Positions 22,496-33,107 of a stretch of 64,000 nucleotides of DNA are shown here, in pieces. Each line of letters starts with the position of its first letter. Position 1 is the stretch's first letter. The position numbers and the translations under genes are program-made. The stretch comes from Musa acuminata AAA Group (Eukaryota > Streptophyta > Magnoliopsida > Zingiberales > Musaceae). The stretch covers positions 49,264,001-49,328,000 of the forward strand of contig NC_088335.1 in the NCBI RefSeq assembly GCF_036884655.1. The letters run 5' to 3'. Under the pieces are notes generated by a model. It worked only from the letters and a program-made list of their open reading frames with translations. It made no database searches and had not been told where the DNA came from.

Positions 22496-25400
22496 AGGGA
22501 GACCAGTCCGGCCAGACCGCACACATCGGCGCGGCCCAACCCAAAGAAAACCAGCTCCAGCTCGTCGAGTTCCTGAGGAAAAACGCCGATGTATTCGCAT
22601 GGTCGCCTAAGGAAATGCCAGGGATCGATCGGGCGGTAGCCGAGCACCAGCTCAACATCAATCCCGAGGCCAAGCCTATGAAGCAGAGGCCACGGAAGTT
22701 CGCCCCCGACCGGCAGAAGGCGATCAGCGTAGAAGTCGACCGACTAACAGAGGCCGGATTCATTTCTGAAGTAAAGTATCCCCAGTGGCTGTCGAATGTA
22801 GTCCTCGTTAAAAAGCCCAATGGAAGCTGGCGAATGTGCGTTGACTACACCAATCTCAACCGAGCGTGTCCCAAAGACTACTACCCGCTCCCGAGGATAG
22901 ATCAGTTAGTCGACGCCACCTCGGGTTATGAACTCCTTACATTCTTGGACGCATACTCGGGCTACAACCAAATCCACATGGCAACAAAAGACCAGGAGAA
23001 TACCGCCTTCATCACCGACAGAGGAATATATTGCTACAGGGTGATGCCATTCGGCCTAAAGAACGCTGGAGCAACCTACCAGAGGATGGTCGACAAGCTG
23101 TTCAAATGCCAAATCGGCAGGAACATGGAAATATATGTGGACGACATGATCGTAAAGAGCAGAACCGCGGAGGCGCATCTGGCCGATTTGGCGGAAACCT
23201 TTCAGACCCTCAGGCAATTCAATATGCGTTTGAACCCCGCGAAGTGTGTCTTCGGGGTTAGCTCGGGAAGATTCCTCGGCTTCGTCATCCACTAGAGGGG
23301 AATTGACGCTAACCTAGAAAAGGTGCAGGCCATAACCCGGATGCACTCACCCCGCTCCATCAAAGAGGTACAGCGCCTCACGGGGAAACTGGCGGCGCTT
23401 AGTAGATTCATATTCAGGTCGGGCGACAGATGCCTGCCTTTCTTCCAGGCTCTGCAATGAGTCAACAACTTCGCATGGTTCCCGGAGTGTGAAGGAGCTT
23501 TTGAAGACCTAAAGACATACCTTACCCGCCTGCCCCGACTCGCTTCCCCTGAGCCAGGAGAAACCCTGGGCCTTTACCTAACGGCGTCAACACAAGTAGT
23601 CAACTCGGTGCTGGTCCGAGAAGCACCGCCGAAGCAGGAGCCTGTCTACTACGTCAGCCACGTCCTCGTCGGAGCTGAGGCGCGGTACCCCCCGATCGAA
23701 AGGCTGGCTCTTGCGTTGGTAAAGACAGCGCGAAAGCTGCGCCTATACTTCCAGTCCCACACAATCAAAGTCATCACTGACCAGCCGCTGCAGCAAATCC
23801 TATCCAAGTTCGACGTATCAAGCCGAATGTTGTGGTGGTCGGTCGAACTCGGCGAATTCGACATCCAGTACTCGCCTCGGAATGCCATTAAAGCCCAGGT
23901 ACTGGCCGACTTCATCTCTGAACTAACGCCCAAGGATTGTGCAGATGGACGGAAGGATTCCGACCGCGCGTGGACCCCGCACGTCGACGGCTCGTCCATC
24001 ACCGGCGCAGCCGGAGTCGAACTCGTCCTCAGAAGCCCTACCGGAGAAACCTACGAGAGGTCCATCCGGCTACGATTCCAAGCCACCAACAACGAAGCCG
24101 AGTATGAGGCGCTGCTGCATGGCCTACGCCTCGCCCGGGAGATGCAGGTAGACAACCTCGAGGTATTCAATGACTCTCAGCTGGTGACAGGACACGTGAA
24201 TGGAAGCTATGAGGCCCGAGACCCCACAATGGCATCATACCTGGCAGAAACGCAGCGGCTCGCCTGCCTCTTCAACCGGTTTTCAATCACTCAAGTACCC
24301 TGGGCCCAAAACGCATCGGCAGACGCCCTGGCGAAAGCAGCCTCCGTACGAGGTTTAGAAGAAACCCCCGTGACCGAACTCATAGCGGTGCCAACCATAC
24401 CATCCTGCGGCGTCGTCGAGACTCAAGCCCCGCCCAACTGGATGGAGGAGATACTCCGCTTCAAGAAAGATGGGACGGAGCCCGACCACCCGACGGTAGC
24501 AAGATGACTAAGGCAGATGCAGGCCTGGTATAGCTTAGTTGGTGGGAAGCTGTACCGCAGAGGTTTCTCACAACCCCTCCTGCTCTGCCTCGCACCACCC
24601 GAGGCCAAGACCGTCCTCGCCGAGCTTCACGAGGGAATTTGTGGGGAACACATCGGAGGTCGAACCTTGGCCTTCAAAACCCTCCGACAAGGATACTACT
24701 GGCCAACGATGCACCGAGACGCCGCATCATACGTGCAACAATGCCAACAGTGCCAAAAGCACGCCCAGCTGCAACACCAACCGGCGGTCCCTCTCACCCC
24801 GATGGAAATTGCTTGGCCCTTCGCCCAGTGGGGACTCGACCTCCTCGGCCCCTTTCCTCCGGCTTCAGGACAACGACGTTTCCTCATTGTCGGGGTTGAT
24901 TAATTCACAAAATGGGTTGAAGCCGAACCCTTGGCCTCCATTGCCGAGAAGCAAGTTCGAAGCTTTACGTGGAAGAACATAATCACTCGGTTCGGGATCC
25001 CGAGGGTCATTATCACCGATAATGGGACTCAGTTCAACAACGCCAAGTTCAAAACTTACTGTTCATCGTATGGAATACAATTGAAATTTAGCTCGGTAGC
25101 ACACCCCCAGACCAACGGACAAGCCGAGGTAATGAATCGAGCAATTCTAGAGGGCCTCAGGAGGAGAACCTCGGGCGTGCATGGAACCTGGGTAGACGAG
25201 CTGCTGAGCGTTCTATGGGCGATGCAGACAACCCCGAAGACGGCTTCAGGCGAATCCCCATTCAGCCTTGCGTTCGGGACCGAAGCGGTCCTCCCGCCCG
25301 AGATGGTGTTCTCGACCTTTCGCACCTCGGGTTACAAGCAAGATGATTCTGAGGAAGGCCTAAGAGCGCACTTAGACCTCCTCGAGGAAAGGAGGGCCAA

Positions 25401-25674
25401 GGCCCACCTGCGCACCCTAGCCTATAAAAAGGCTGTAGCGCGAATATACAATCAAAGAGTCCGTCCCCGTCCAATCAAGATCAGAGACCTCGTCCTCCGA
25501 AAGGCAGAGATAACCGACCCGACCCGGACGGGGGGCAAGCTCGCACCCAACTAGGAAGGCCCATACAGAGTCTACGATATGGTCCGAGAAGGGACCTACC
25601 AACTCGAAACAATGGAGGGAAACCACCTACCGAGGACCTGGAATGCAGCAAATCTGAAGAAGTTCTACCCATAA
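22462..25674 (+). pseudogene. Retrotransposon pol region (RT, RNase H, second RNase H, integrase), interrupted
   Basis: A single frame carries reverse transcriptase (FLDAYSGYNQI, MPFGLKNAGATYQ, YVDD near 23135), then RNase H. A second RNase H-like domain follows (HVDGSS near 23982, NNEAEYEALLHGL, NDSQLV, NASADALA). Integrase has its HHCC zinc region (near 24628-24765) and DDE core (GLDLLGPF, TDNGTQF, NGQAEVMNR). The frame ends at 25672. In-frame stops lie at 23293, 23458, 24505, 24901 and 25552. The extra RNase H is typical of Tat elements. The copy cannot make an uninterrupted polyprotein. Confidence 0.9.
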
Positions 25675-25826
25675 AGAAAAACCAAGCAGGGGCATGTATC
25701 ACGAGAGACTCACGCGACAATAAGTCAGAATGAACCATCTCCAATATAAAAGATCTGTACATACAATGGGCAGGCGATACAAAGACCAAAAGCTGACCCG
25801 ATCAAAAGCAAAAAATGAAATACAAG

Positions 25827-27922
25827 TCAGCACGGAGGAGGCGTCTCGGGCCCGTCATCGAAGGGAACGCTCGTCGGCATCTCCACGGCATCGTCCGCAG
25901 GGTGGTCGGCAAAAGGGTCCGGCTCCAGCTCCCACTCCGGATGATTCAATCGGGCGCGAGCACAGGCCACCCGATATCCAAATTCGTATGTCACCCACCC
26001 CGACCTTACCAGGCCACGCTCAAACCCCGCGGACGCCTTGTACTCAGCAACCGCTCTCTCCAGCCGCTCGGGTAGTGCTCGCTGCTCTTCCTTCAAGGCC
26101 TCCTCGGCCGCCCAAGCTGAAGACCGGGCGGACTCAATGTCGTTCGAGAGCGTCCGCAGTTCGTCATCCAACGTTCGAGCGCGAGCCTGGCTCTCCTCCA
26201 GCTCGGCCTTCAGGCGCCTCACCTCCTCCTCCAAAGCTGAGGCGCGATGTTCGGCGGCTGCTACAATCTCCGGGCCGGACGACCGCCTCAGCTCTTCATT
26301 CCCGAGGCGAAGCGCAGCAAAGGCACTCGATTGCCGCTCGATCACTCGCCCGGCATCAAGGGCTCGGTCGATCAAAGCCATAGCATAATGTTGGCCCTGC
26401 ACCAAGATCTGACGTCAAGACCCACAGGAAGTAGCCAACGAATGGAAGGAAAAAACGTCGGTGCTCACCCAGACCAAGGATTTGGCCGACCGATCTGCCA
26501 ACACCTCCGAGGTCGAGCCGTAAAGCTCATTGGCCAACATCGGGTGCAGCGCACCCCGGATGAACTCCTGGGCCATCGACCCATTAGCCCATACACGGCT
26601 GTCCGCTTTAAGGGCGGACCACCGAGGAACATAGGGAGTTCCCGCCGCACCCGTAGGTAGGTTGGTCATGCCCGGAGTTCGATACTCCTCGCCGACCGAC
26701 CGACCGACGCGGCACAGGTCCCGCATCGACTTCGGGCGCGCAGAAGCCCCTGGGGCGGGATCCCCGCCAGCTGACCCAACCCTCTCGCAGGATTACGTTC
26801 ACGAGCAGCCGACCTCGTGGACATTTTCCTGACCACGGTCTTCAATTTCTTGGCAGGATGCCTCGCGTCCGGAGAACCCGGGACACCCTACGATGCACCC
26901 CTTTTCGGGACAGCTCCCGAGTCGTCGCCACCCTGAGACGGGGCCACCCTGGATCGGGCCTGAGATGCCTTCTTCACAGATTGAAGATCCACCATCTCTG
27001 CAAAAGAAAACCCGGTTGGTCAGACAGCTCGAGACAAAAACTGCACGCAGCATAAAAACAACCATACCCCCGGCAACCGGGCTCAACCCTACGTCGGCCA
27101 GCCACTCCTCGGTCATCTTTTTGATCGCCCGAGAAGAGGACAGGATGCCCCTCAAACGATCCACATCCGCCGACTCTCTGCCTGAAAGCGGCGGGAGGAC
27201 ATTATCGACCGTGCGGGAAGTCCATCCGGTGCTGAAGCCCCACCCCCGACTGCAGCTGACGAAGAAGAAACGACTCTTCCAGCCTTTATTATTGGAAGGG
27301 GCGCCACTGATCTTGAACCCACTAAGGGCGGCCAAGTAATACCCACCCCGACCCCTGCACAGCCGAAAGCAGGCCAAAAATAGAGCCCTGGACGGTTCTA
27401 TCCCGGCTATACTACACTCCCCGAGGAAGGCGACCAAATAACGCCAGGAATTTGGCACCATTTGAGACGGCGATATGCCCCAGGTACGTAGGCAGTCCTC
27501 GATCACGGGATGAAGCGGGAACCGCAACCCCGCCTCAAGAGCACCCACCGTCAACCCGAACCCCTAGGGGAACTGGTCATACGGCCGTTGATCCGGACGA
27601 GGGGCTGACAGGCTATAACTCTCCGGGATACAGTAGCGAACCCGAAGCTCCCCCAAAAACTCCTCCGTCACCACTGACTCTACGTCATGCCACAGCTTTA
27701 GGCTCGCAAGCAGGGCATAACTCCCCCCCACTTCTAGGGGTACGTCCCCGGAGACAAATGCTTAACCCCGGGGCCCTCGGAAGAGGAGGAAGAAGAGGAG
27801 GAAGAGGAAGAGGAAGAAGACGAGGAAGGCGGAGACATCCTAACCTCAAGGCGGTAGGGAAAGGCCTGAGTCGAGGGACAGAGCAAACAAGGAGCAGCGG
27901 CGGCTAGACAGAATGACGGCAA
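25827..27922 (-). pseudogene. Antisense ORF region of the Tat element (Transposase_28-like and coiled coil), broken
   Basis: On the minus strand, open segments begin at about 27922 with a low-complexity Ser run (27760-27838). They continue with LTVGALEAGLRFPLHP and NSWRYLVAFLGE (27554 downwards), the pattern of the plant 'putative gypsy type transposon' domain (Transposase_28). They end in a long coiled-coil segment (26405-25827; ALEEEVRRLKAELEESQARA). A stop lies just before GFGLTVGAL, and the segments lie in different frames, so the protein is not intact. Tat elements often carry such an antisense frame between pol and the 3' LTR; its role is unknown. Confidence 0.75.
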
Positions 27923-27956
27923 CCACGCGAGAACAAGGGAAACCCCTCTGGGGGGA

Positions 27957-27970
27957 GCTTATATAAAATA
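27957..27970 (-). promoter_or_regulatory. Possible TATA box for the antisense ORF
   Basis: On the minus strand the sequence reads TTATTTTATATAAG, about 40 bp upstream of the first antisense Met codon (27922) and within GC-rich DNA. Position and orientation fit a promoter for the antisense region. This is inference from sequence only. Confidence 0.45.
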
Positions 27971-28199
27971 AGCCGAGGGCGACGGTCGAGCTTCCCGAGG
28001 AAGGAAAAGCAAATCGCGGCCCTCGAAGCCAGCAGCGCGCCTCAGAACCCCAGATTGATCGATTTCAGAGAGGAACACCTGATCCCCAAGGGCTGCGCCA
28101 CCCCTCCTCGGAGCGCCACGTGGCGCGCAGCGCCGCACACCCCACCGCCACAACTTAATAAAGTCCGCGCTCCTGCCTTTGGAAGACAGCAAGGCAGAG

Positions 28200-28224
28200 G
28201 GTCTCCCAAGTACAATGGGGGCCT
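28200..28224 (+). other. Possible polypurine tract / 3' LTR boundary
   Basis: AAGTACAATGGGGGCC just before TGCGTCATAAGC resembles the purine-rich tract next to the 3' LTR in plant gypsy elements. If so, the 3' LTR is about 28224-29254 and includes the 106-bp tandem array. Because no matching direct 5' LTR exists, the boundary is uncertain. Confidence 0.4.
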
Positions 28225-28261
28225 GCGTCATAAGCACAGCGCCAACGCGAGGCCACGCGCG

Positions 28262-28950
28262 ACTCGCCGGTTCAAACACATCCCGAGCCGCTCCAGTTCG
28301 TCTCCCGACTTGCGGCTCGACGATCCAGTCATATTACGAGTCACTCCAGTTTAGTCCCCGACTTGCGACTCGTCGGTTCAAACACATCCCGAGCCTCTCC
28401 AGTTCGTCTCCCGACTTGCGGCTTAGCGATCCAGTCATACTATGAGTCGCTCCAGTTCGGTCCCTAACTTGCGACTCGTTGGTTCAAACACATCCGGAGC
28501 CTCTCCAGTTTGTCTCCCGACTTGCGGCTCGGCGATCCAGTCATATTACGAGTCGCTCGAGTTAGGTCCCCGACTTGCGACTCATCGGTTCAAACACATC
28601 CCGAGCCGCTCCAGTTCGTCTCCCGACTTGCGGCTCGGCGATCCAGTCATATTACGAGTCGCTCCAGTTCAGTCCCCGACTTGCGACTCGTCGGTTCAAA
28701 CACATCCCGAGCCTCTCCAGTTCGTCTCCCGACTTGCGGCTCGGCGATCCAGTCATATTACGAGTCGCTCCAGTTCAGTCCCCGACTTGCGACTCGTCGG
28801 TTCGAACACACCCCGAGCCGTTCCAGTTCGTCTCCCGACTTGCGGCTCAGCGATCCAGTCATATTACGAATCGCTCTAGTTCGGTCCCCGACTCGCGACT
28901 CTCCGGTTCAAACGTACCCCAAGCCGCTCCAGTTCTTGCGGCTCGGCATT
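28262..28950 (+). repeat. 106-bp tandem array of dimeric 53-bp hairpin units
   Basis: The marker GACTCG(T/C) before GGTTCAAAC recurs at 28262, 28367, 28473, 28579, 28685, 28791 and 28897, mostly a strict 106-bp period over about 6.5 copies. Each unit consists of two 53-bp halves. Half A has CGAGCCGC and GCGGCTCG separated by 20 bases; half B has CGAGTCGC and GCGACTCG separated by a similar 20 bases (for example 28602-28637 and 28655-28690). The halves differ mainly in a 17-base linker. Since 106 is not a multiple of 3, the open frames reported across it are artefacts. Confidence 0.95.
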
Positions 28951-29045
28951 TCAAACATTACACGAGGACGAACAACATCAGTACTTCATACAAAAATCCC
29001 CTTCACATCCACTAATTGGGGGATCGGAGGGGTCGGGCCGAAACA

Positions 29046-29254
29046 ACGGTCCGACCTTTGTGCAGGTACACGGCGACCACTCCACCCCGACGCTGTGGCC
29101 AGCCATCTCTCCAGATAACTCCCCGATCGGACTGTCGCGAGCGCTTCCCCAGAAGACGTCGAGGAGCGCCGCTTACGATCCCCGACATCCGGACCCCTGA
29201 ACCGAGCCGTACAATCCCCGAGGTTGCGGCTAGAAAGAGGTGCGGACCGCATCA
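29046..29254 (-). repeat. Right 209-bp terminal block of the retroelement (inverted)
   Basis: This is the reverse complement of 20143-20351 with five substitutions and no gaps. It ends in CCGCATCA directly before the right GCTAC at 29255-29259. It continues the array-bearing segment on its left, so it is probably the end of the genuine 3' LTR, while the left block is the inverted one. Confidence 0.92.
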
Positions 29255-29606
29255 GCTACCATCGATCTTCTTTGACACAACCGCACACCATTTTGACAAT
29301 GGATTTCATATGTTTTCAAGACACCACCACATACTAACATCACAAAGACAAACGACATTACTAACCTAACCTTAAGCTTTATAAAACTAGCATTGTCTGT
29401 TTCTATTAGTTACTAATTCACACGTAAATAACTCAGAATTATTTATGTTCATCTCATTTCTTGACGCCATTGTGTTGAACGCCATCACGACTTCCATCTT
29501 CTTTGCTCTTTCTTTTATGACAGTTCAAAGAGAGAGTAGATTGTGAGAGCTAAGACCATCCTAATTCCATGCACTTGTTGAATTGACTTGTGTGGCACGG
29601 CAGCCA
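29255..29606. repeat. GLP-array flank right of the element, present again inverted at 35.7-36.1 kb
   Basis: Starting with the right GCTAC, this segment continues the flank interrupted at 20142. Its inverted copy at about 35730-36095 runs without the element. It contains no gene. Confidence 0.88.
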
Positions 29607-29648
29607 AGTGACCGAGTGGGGCCGAGTGGTCGAGGCGCGCGGGCTGGA
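29607..29648 (+). other. tRNA-like 5' half used as filler at a duplication junction
   Basis: After GGCAGCCAAGTGACC, the inverted paralogue at about 35715 continues differently. Here a short insert contains GGCCGAGTGGTCGAGGCGCG, which has the form of the A-box and D-loop of tRNA-Leu or tRNA-Ser genes. It then stops at GGAATTTTATATTAAAAG, the start of the duplicated GLP 3' flank. No 3' half, anticodon arm or T arm follows, so it is not a tRNA gene. Confidence 0.5.
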
Positions 29649-29969
29649 ATTTTATATTAAAAGATAGATCGACGCATAAGCTCAGGTTCTTCTAAACGGA
29701 ATTTTATATTAAAAGATAGATATATTGCAAAGTCACGTGATTCGATATTATTTATTTATATTCACGAGCAGAATATTTTTTTTTATTAATTTAAAATCAA
29801 TATATTTCCTTTTCCGAAAGAAAACAAGCATGCGTAGGAAGATTCACTAATACCACAAGCTTTATTTTTATTATAGAATAAACCATGCACGAGGTAAACC
29901 TCATGACGTCATTAATGTATTATAGAATTTATTCTCGAGCGATGTCCAACCACTGCATCTAAGAGTATC

Positions 29970-30761
29970 TTAATTGGCTTGTACTAAGCGTTGTCCATTT
30001 TCTTGAGCGATGTCCAACCACTGCTGCTGCTGAAGCCAGCCCACGGTCGTCTTGCTAAGCTGCACGGCCTGGGCAAGAATGTAATCAGCGATGGGCGGCT
30101 TCGATCCGAACAGTGCGTTGGCGGTGGTGACGAGACCCGGGCTCTGGCTGCCAAAGGTAGCGAACGCCACCGCATCGGTGTCCCCGATGTTCAACTGGAA
30201 GTGTATGAGGCCCCTGGGGAACACAAACGCGTCGCCCTTCTGCAGCTTCTTAGCGTAGAGAAGGTTGCCGTTTTCCGTGTTGGAGGTGACGAAGCCGGCG
30301 TAGAGCGTTCCTTCCGCCACATGCAGTATCTCCGACGATCGTGGATGCGAGTGAGGAGGGTTGAGACCGAAGGGCGCGTAGTCGATGCGAGACATGGCGA
30401 CGCCAAGGGAATTGAGGCCTGGGAGTCGTTCCACGTTGACGAGAGTGATGTTTGCGCCAAGCTCGTTGGCGGTGCTCGCGGGCTTGTCTAAGCCGGTGAA
30501 GTAGAAGTCATCTGCCGTGACATCCTTAGCTTTCTTGCAGGCGAATCCGTTCACAAACACTGCAGCGTGCACGATGAACAGGCTTTAGCAACTTGAGCAA
30601 GTACACACACGAGGACCTAGCTAGCTACGAGGATAACGATGCCTACCGTTGGAGTCGTAGTCAGCAACGCAAAAGTCTTGGAGAGGACTCGGATCAAATG
30701 CCAATGCATGAGAGGAAGCCAGGGCAAGAAGAGCAGCGATGAGGGTGATCCTAGCAGCCAT
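29970..30761 (-). CDS. Germin-like protein 2 (near-identical paralogue of GLP 1)
   Basis: Exons 30647-30761 and 29970-30559 on the minus strand encode 234 residues with the same exon sizes as GLP 1. The signal peptide, Cys pair, box 1 (HSHPRSSE), box 2 (GDAFVFPRGLIH) and C-terminal tail are all present. I see only a few residue changes: F to Y and K to Q around LLYAKKLQKG, F to L in HFQLNIG, and Y to N in AQENGQ. The 3' flank is also nearly identical to that of GLP 1, but the upstream flank diverges beyond about 150 bp. That points to a recent duplication or gene conversion covering the gene and its 3' side. The TATA box is conserved near 30831-30843. Function is as for GLP 1. Confidence 0.95.
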
Positions 30762-30843
30762 CTGCACTCTCTTCGAACAAGCAAGATGAAATGATGCAAG
30801 TTTCTTTGTGACTGGCCTCAGGAATCGGGATGTATATATAGAA

Positions 30844-32992
30844 GGCCCCGAGGTAGTGTTCAATTGTGAACTGGTCGATAGAGTATGTATTCTACACGGC
30901 AGTGTGCTGACTAATTCAGCTGATGACGACCTCGACTGCCAATGACAACTCCCTCAGTTCCAACCTAGATCTACCACTAACCTCAGGTTCATGAAAGTTT
31001 TGGTTGGATAATATGTCATTTTGGTGCATCCAACATCGACCCTTCTGCCCCGTCAGTATCACGTTCTTGACATCTTTATATATTGGTTGCAATGATCAGT
31101 TAGTAGCCAATGAAATTTTATCAGCCAATGCTTCTACACTACCAAACTTTAGTATGTAATCGTGGAATCATAACTGAGGATATGAGGAAGAAGTTGAGAG
31201 CAATTTGTCTTGCTTCATTTTATGCGCTAAACTCCACTGCGGCAGCCGAATGCCTTGACTCCTTGTTCACTTGTCGACCAAGGAACTTTGAATACTGAAA
31301 CTTCTTCAACGTATGCTTCTGCATGGAAATTTTAGTTCCTTCTGTCAATAAAGAGACAAAACAAGAAAGCTTAAATGATTGAAACGCGAAAACGATCGGA
31401 TATCATATTCTAATTTGAGCCCTTTCTTTCTTGTGCGTAAACGTCAAGTAATTTAAGTAAACGAAAACCTTCTGATATCGTATTCTAATTTGATAGGTCC
31501 GAGCGAGCCATTGGTTGGCAAGGACTTGAGCCCTTTCTTTCGTTCTTCTGCTCAGGTGCAAGATGTTTAGCGAATGCCCATTAATTTTCTTGGTTTTCGG
31601 ATACCTATATATGCTCTTCCTTGCTGTATCCGTCAATCAACGTGAAGAGTATAAGATGAAACGTTCTAAACACAAAGATAAGAAGGCAATACAACAGATG
31701 AGACGTTGACGGTGGAATATTCGAAGAAGTATTCAATTCAGTACGTTCGATCATTTCCAAACGTGACTGTGATGCAATGAACCTATCCAGGTTTTGAGAA
31801 AGACATGAGACCGTCACCAGGCATTAACTAGGGGATTTAGGCATCGGTACTTGGCATGTTTTATTATTATTATCGCTTGAATCGCATCGAAATCTCGACT
31901 GACCTCTCATCTTGTCAAATCACAACAACAAGTAAAACAACGACTCTGAACGATCGCTGATATGCCATTTACTCACAAAGAGCCATTGACCATGTTGCAC
32001 TGGATCACCCACTTACCTAGTGATCATCTCCGGGAAACTTCTCAGCCTTTCACCAAGCTCTCATCGAGACATAGAAGAAAGTAATACTTTGATGCGGATG
32101 CAGATGATCGTATGTGACGTTCAAGCTCTTCCAGCTCAGTATTTTATCTGATTGTTTGATAAACGTTATACACTTTCAACGCCGATCTCATCCCTAATAA
32201 ACAAAAAGAACTCTCTGTATTATATCTCGGTTAAACAGCTGCACAAGGCATATAAGTCAACGATTGAGCTGACTGTAAATTTCTTTCGGTTGTCAAAATT
32301 ACTACAATACGACGTGCATGAACCATCTCCACCTCCTCTTCCTCTTCTCACTCTATAATCTCTCAATCTCCCCAAAGGCTTCCTCCTCCTCTTAACGCCA
32401 TCTCCTACTCTACCTCTAACCCCCTCCTCCTCCCACTCTATCTCCACCACCACCGTCTTGCTCTCTCACTTTGTCTAAAAATAATAATATATATATATAT
32501 ATTAATTTTAAATTAGTTTCATTTTGAGTGTTACTAGGTCAAATATTCGTTTTTTTTTTCTTTATGAAAACGAAAAAAAAGGAGAGAAATATGTATTCAC
32601 TTGTAGTTGGTAGGTTGGACTGAATCTTTACCTCAATTTTGTCTGATGATGGAGTCCGGCTAGTCCCTGCTAATTAAGTTCTCGGCCGTCATCCCGGATG
32701 GCTGTCGACGACGATATTTTGACTAAGGCTACTCTAATTATTAGGTGACGAGAGCCAGGACGTACAGACTGAGGCTTTCAGAATTCTCAGGAGACTGCTG
32801 ACCACCCTTTTGATTTTGCTGCGTGGCCAAGTTGCCAAGAAATTTCTCTTGGCCAATCATGCATGGTTCAGAAACCTGGACCTGCACGGTTCTAACCTTT
32901 TATGTATGCACGAGTTCCTTGTGCTCTAACATTCCTCATTCGCCAAGTACACACACAAAGAAGTAGCTAGCTACGAGGATAACCATGCCTAC
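30844..32992. repeat. Duplicated GLP flanks without a gene
   Basis: The segment near 31130-31260 matches about 36125-36260 (direct). About 31640-31830 matches about 40030-40180 inverted. About 32140-32275 matches about 36840-36975 direct. A pyrimidine-rich stretch (CCTCCTCTTCC and similar) lies at 32325-32460, followed by a TA run near 32488-32500. No intact gene is seen. Confidence 0.7.
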
Positions 32993-33107
32993 CATTGGAG
33001 TCGCAGTCAGCAACACAAAAGTGTTGGGGAGGACTCGGAACAGATGCCGACGCATGAGAGGAAGCCAGGGCAAGAAGAGCAGTTATGAGGATGACCCTAG
33101 CAGCCAT
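32993..33107 (-). pseudogene. GLP exon 1 relic with intact start and donor, no exon 2
   Basis: The minus strand reads MAARVILITALLALASS, then PQHFCVADCDSN, exactly 115 bp like exon 1 of the intact GLPs, with the GTAGGC donor kept. No exon 2 follows downstream on the minus strand: the expected region is the flank at 32600-32950, without germin boxes. It has an extra Cys (ADCDSN against ADYDSN). Its flanks are direct repeats of those at 37.3-37.8 kb. Confidence 0.85.

Larger units (their letters stand above)
20143..29254 (+). mobile_element. Decayed Tat-lineage Ty3/gypsy retrotransposon with inverted terminal blocks
   Basis: The 9,112-bp element starts TGATGCGG, ends CCGCATCA and has the 5-bp duplication GCTAC. 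Internal order is primer binding site, gag, protease, reverse transcriptase, RNase H, a second RNase H-like domain, integrase, then a region with antisense open frames and a 106-bp tandem array. The second RNase H and the antisense frames downstream of pol are marks of the Tat lineage. The termini are not direct LTRs: the first 209 bp are the reverse complement of the last 209 bp with 5 substitutions. Coding frames carry several stops, so the element is not autonomous. It separates GLP genes 1 and 2. Confidence 0.92.

Noticed and set aside
28262..28950. Array considered as a CRISPR-like repeat-spacer locus
   Set aside because: Host is a plant, no cas genes are present, and the spacers are not unique: the two 17-base linkers repeat in every unit.
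28055..29118. Long overlapping open frames across the 28.2-29.0 kb array
   Set aside because: They arise from a 106-bp repeat without stops. The period is not a multiple of 3, so every frame stays open and the peptide simply rotates through the frames.
20143..29254. Terminal inverted repeats considered as evidence for a DNA transposon
   Set aside because: The interior encodes reverse transcriptase and integrase next to a primer binding site. The TG...CA ends and 5-bp duplication fit retroviral-type integration.
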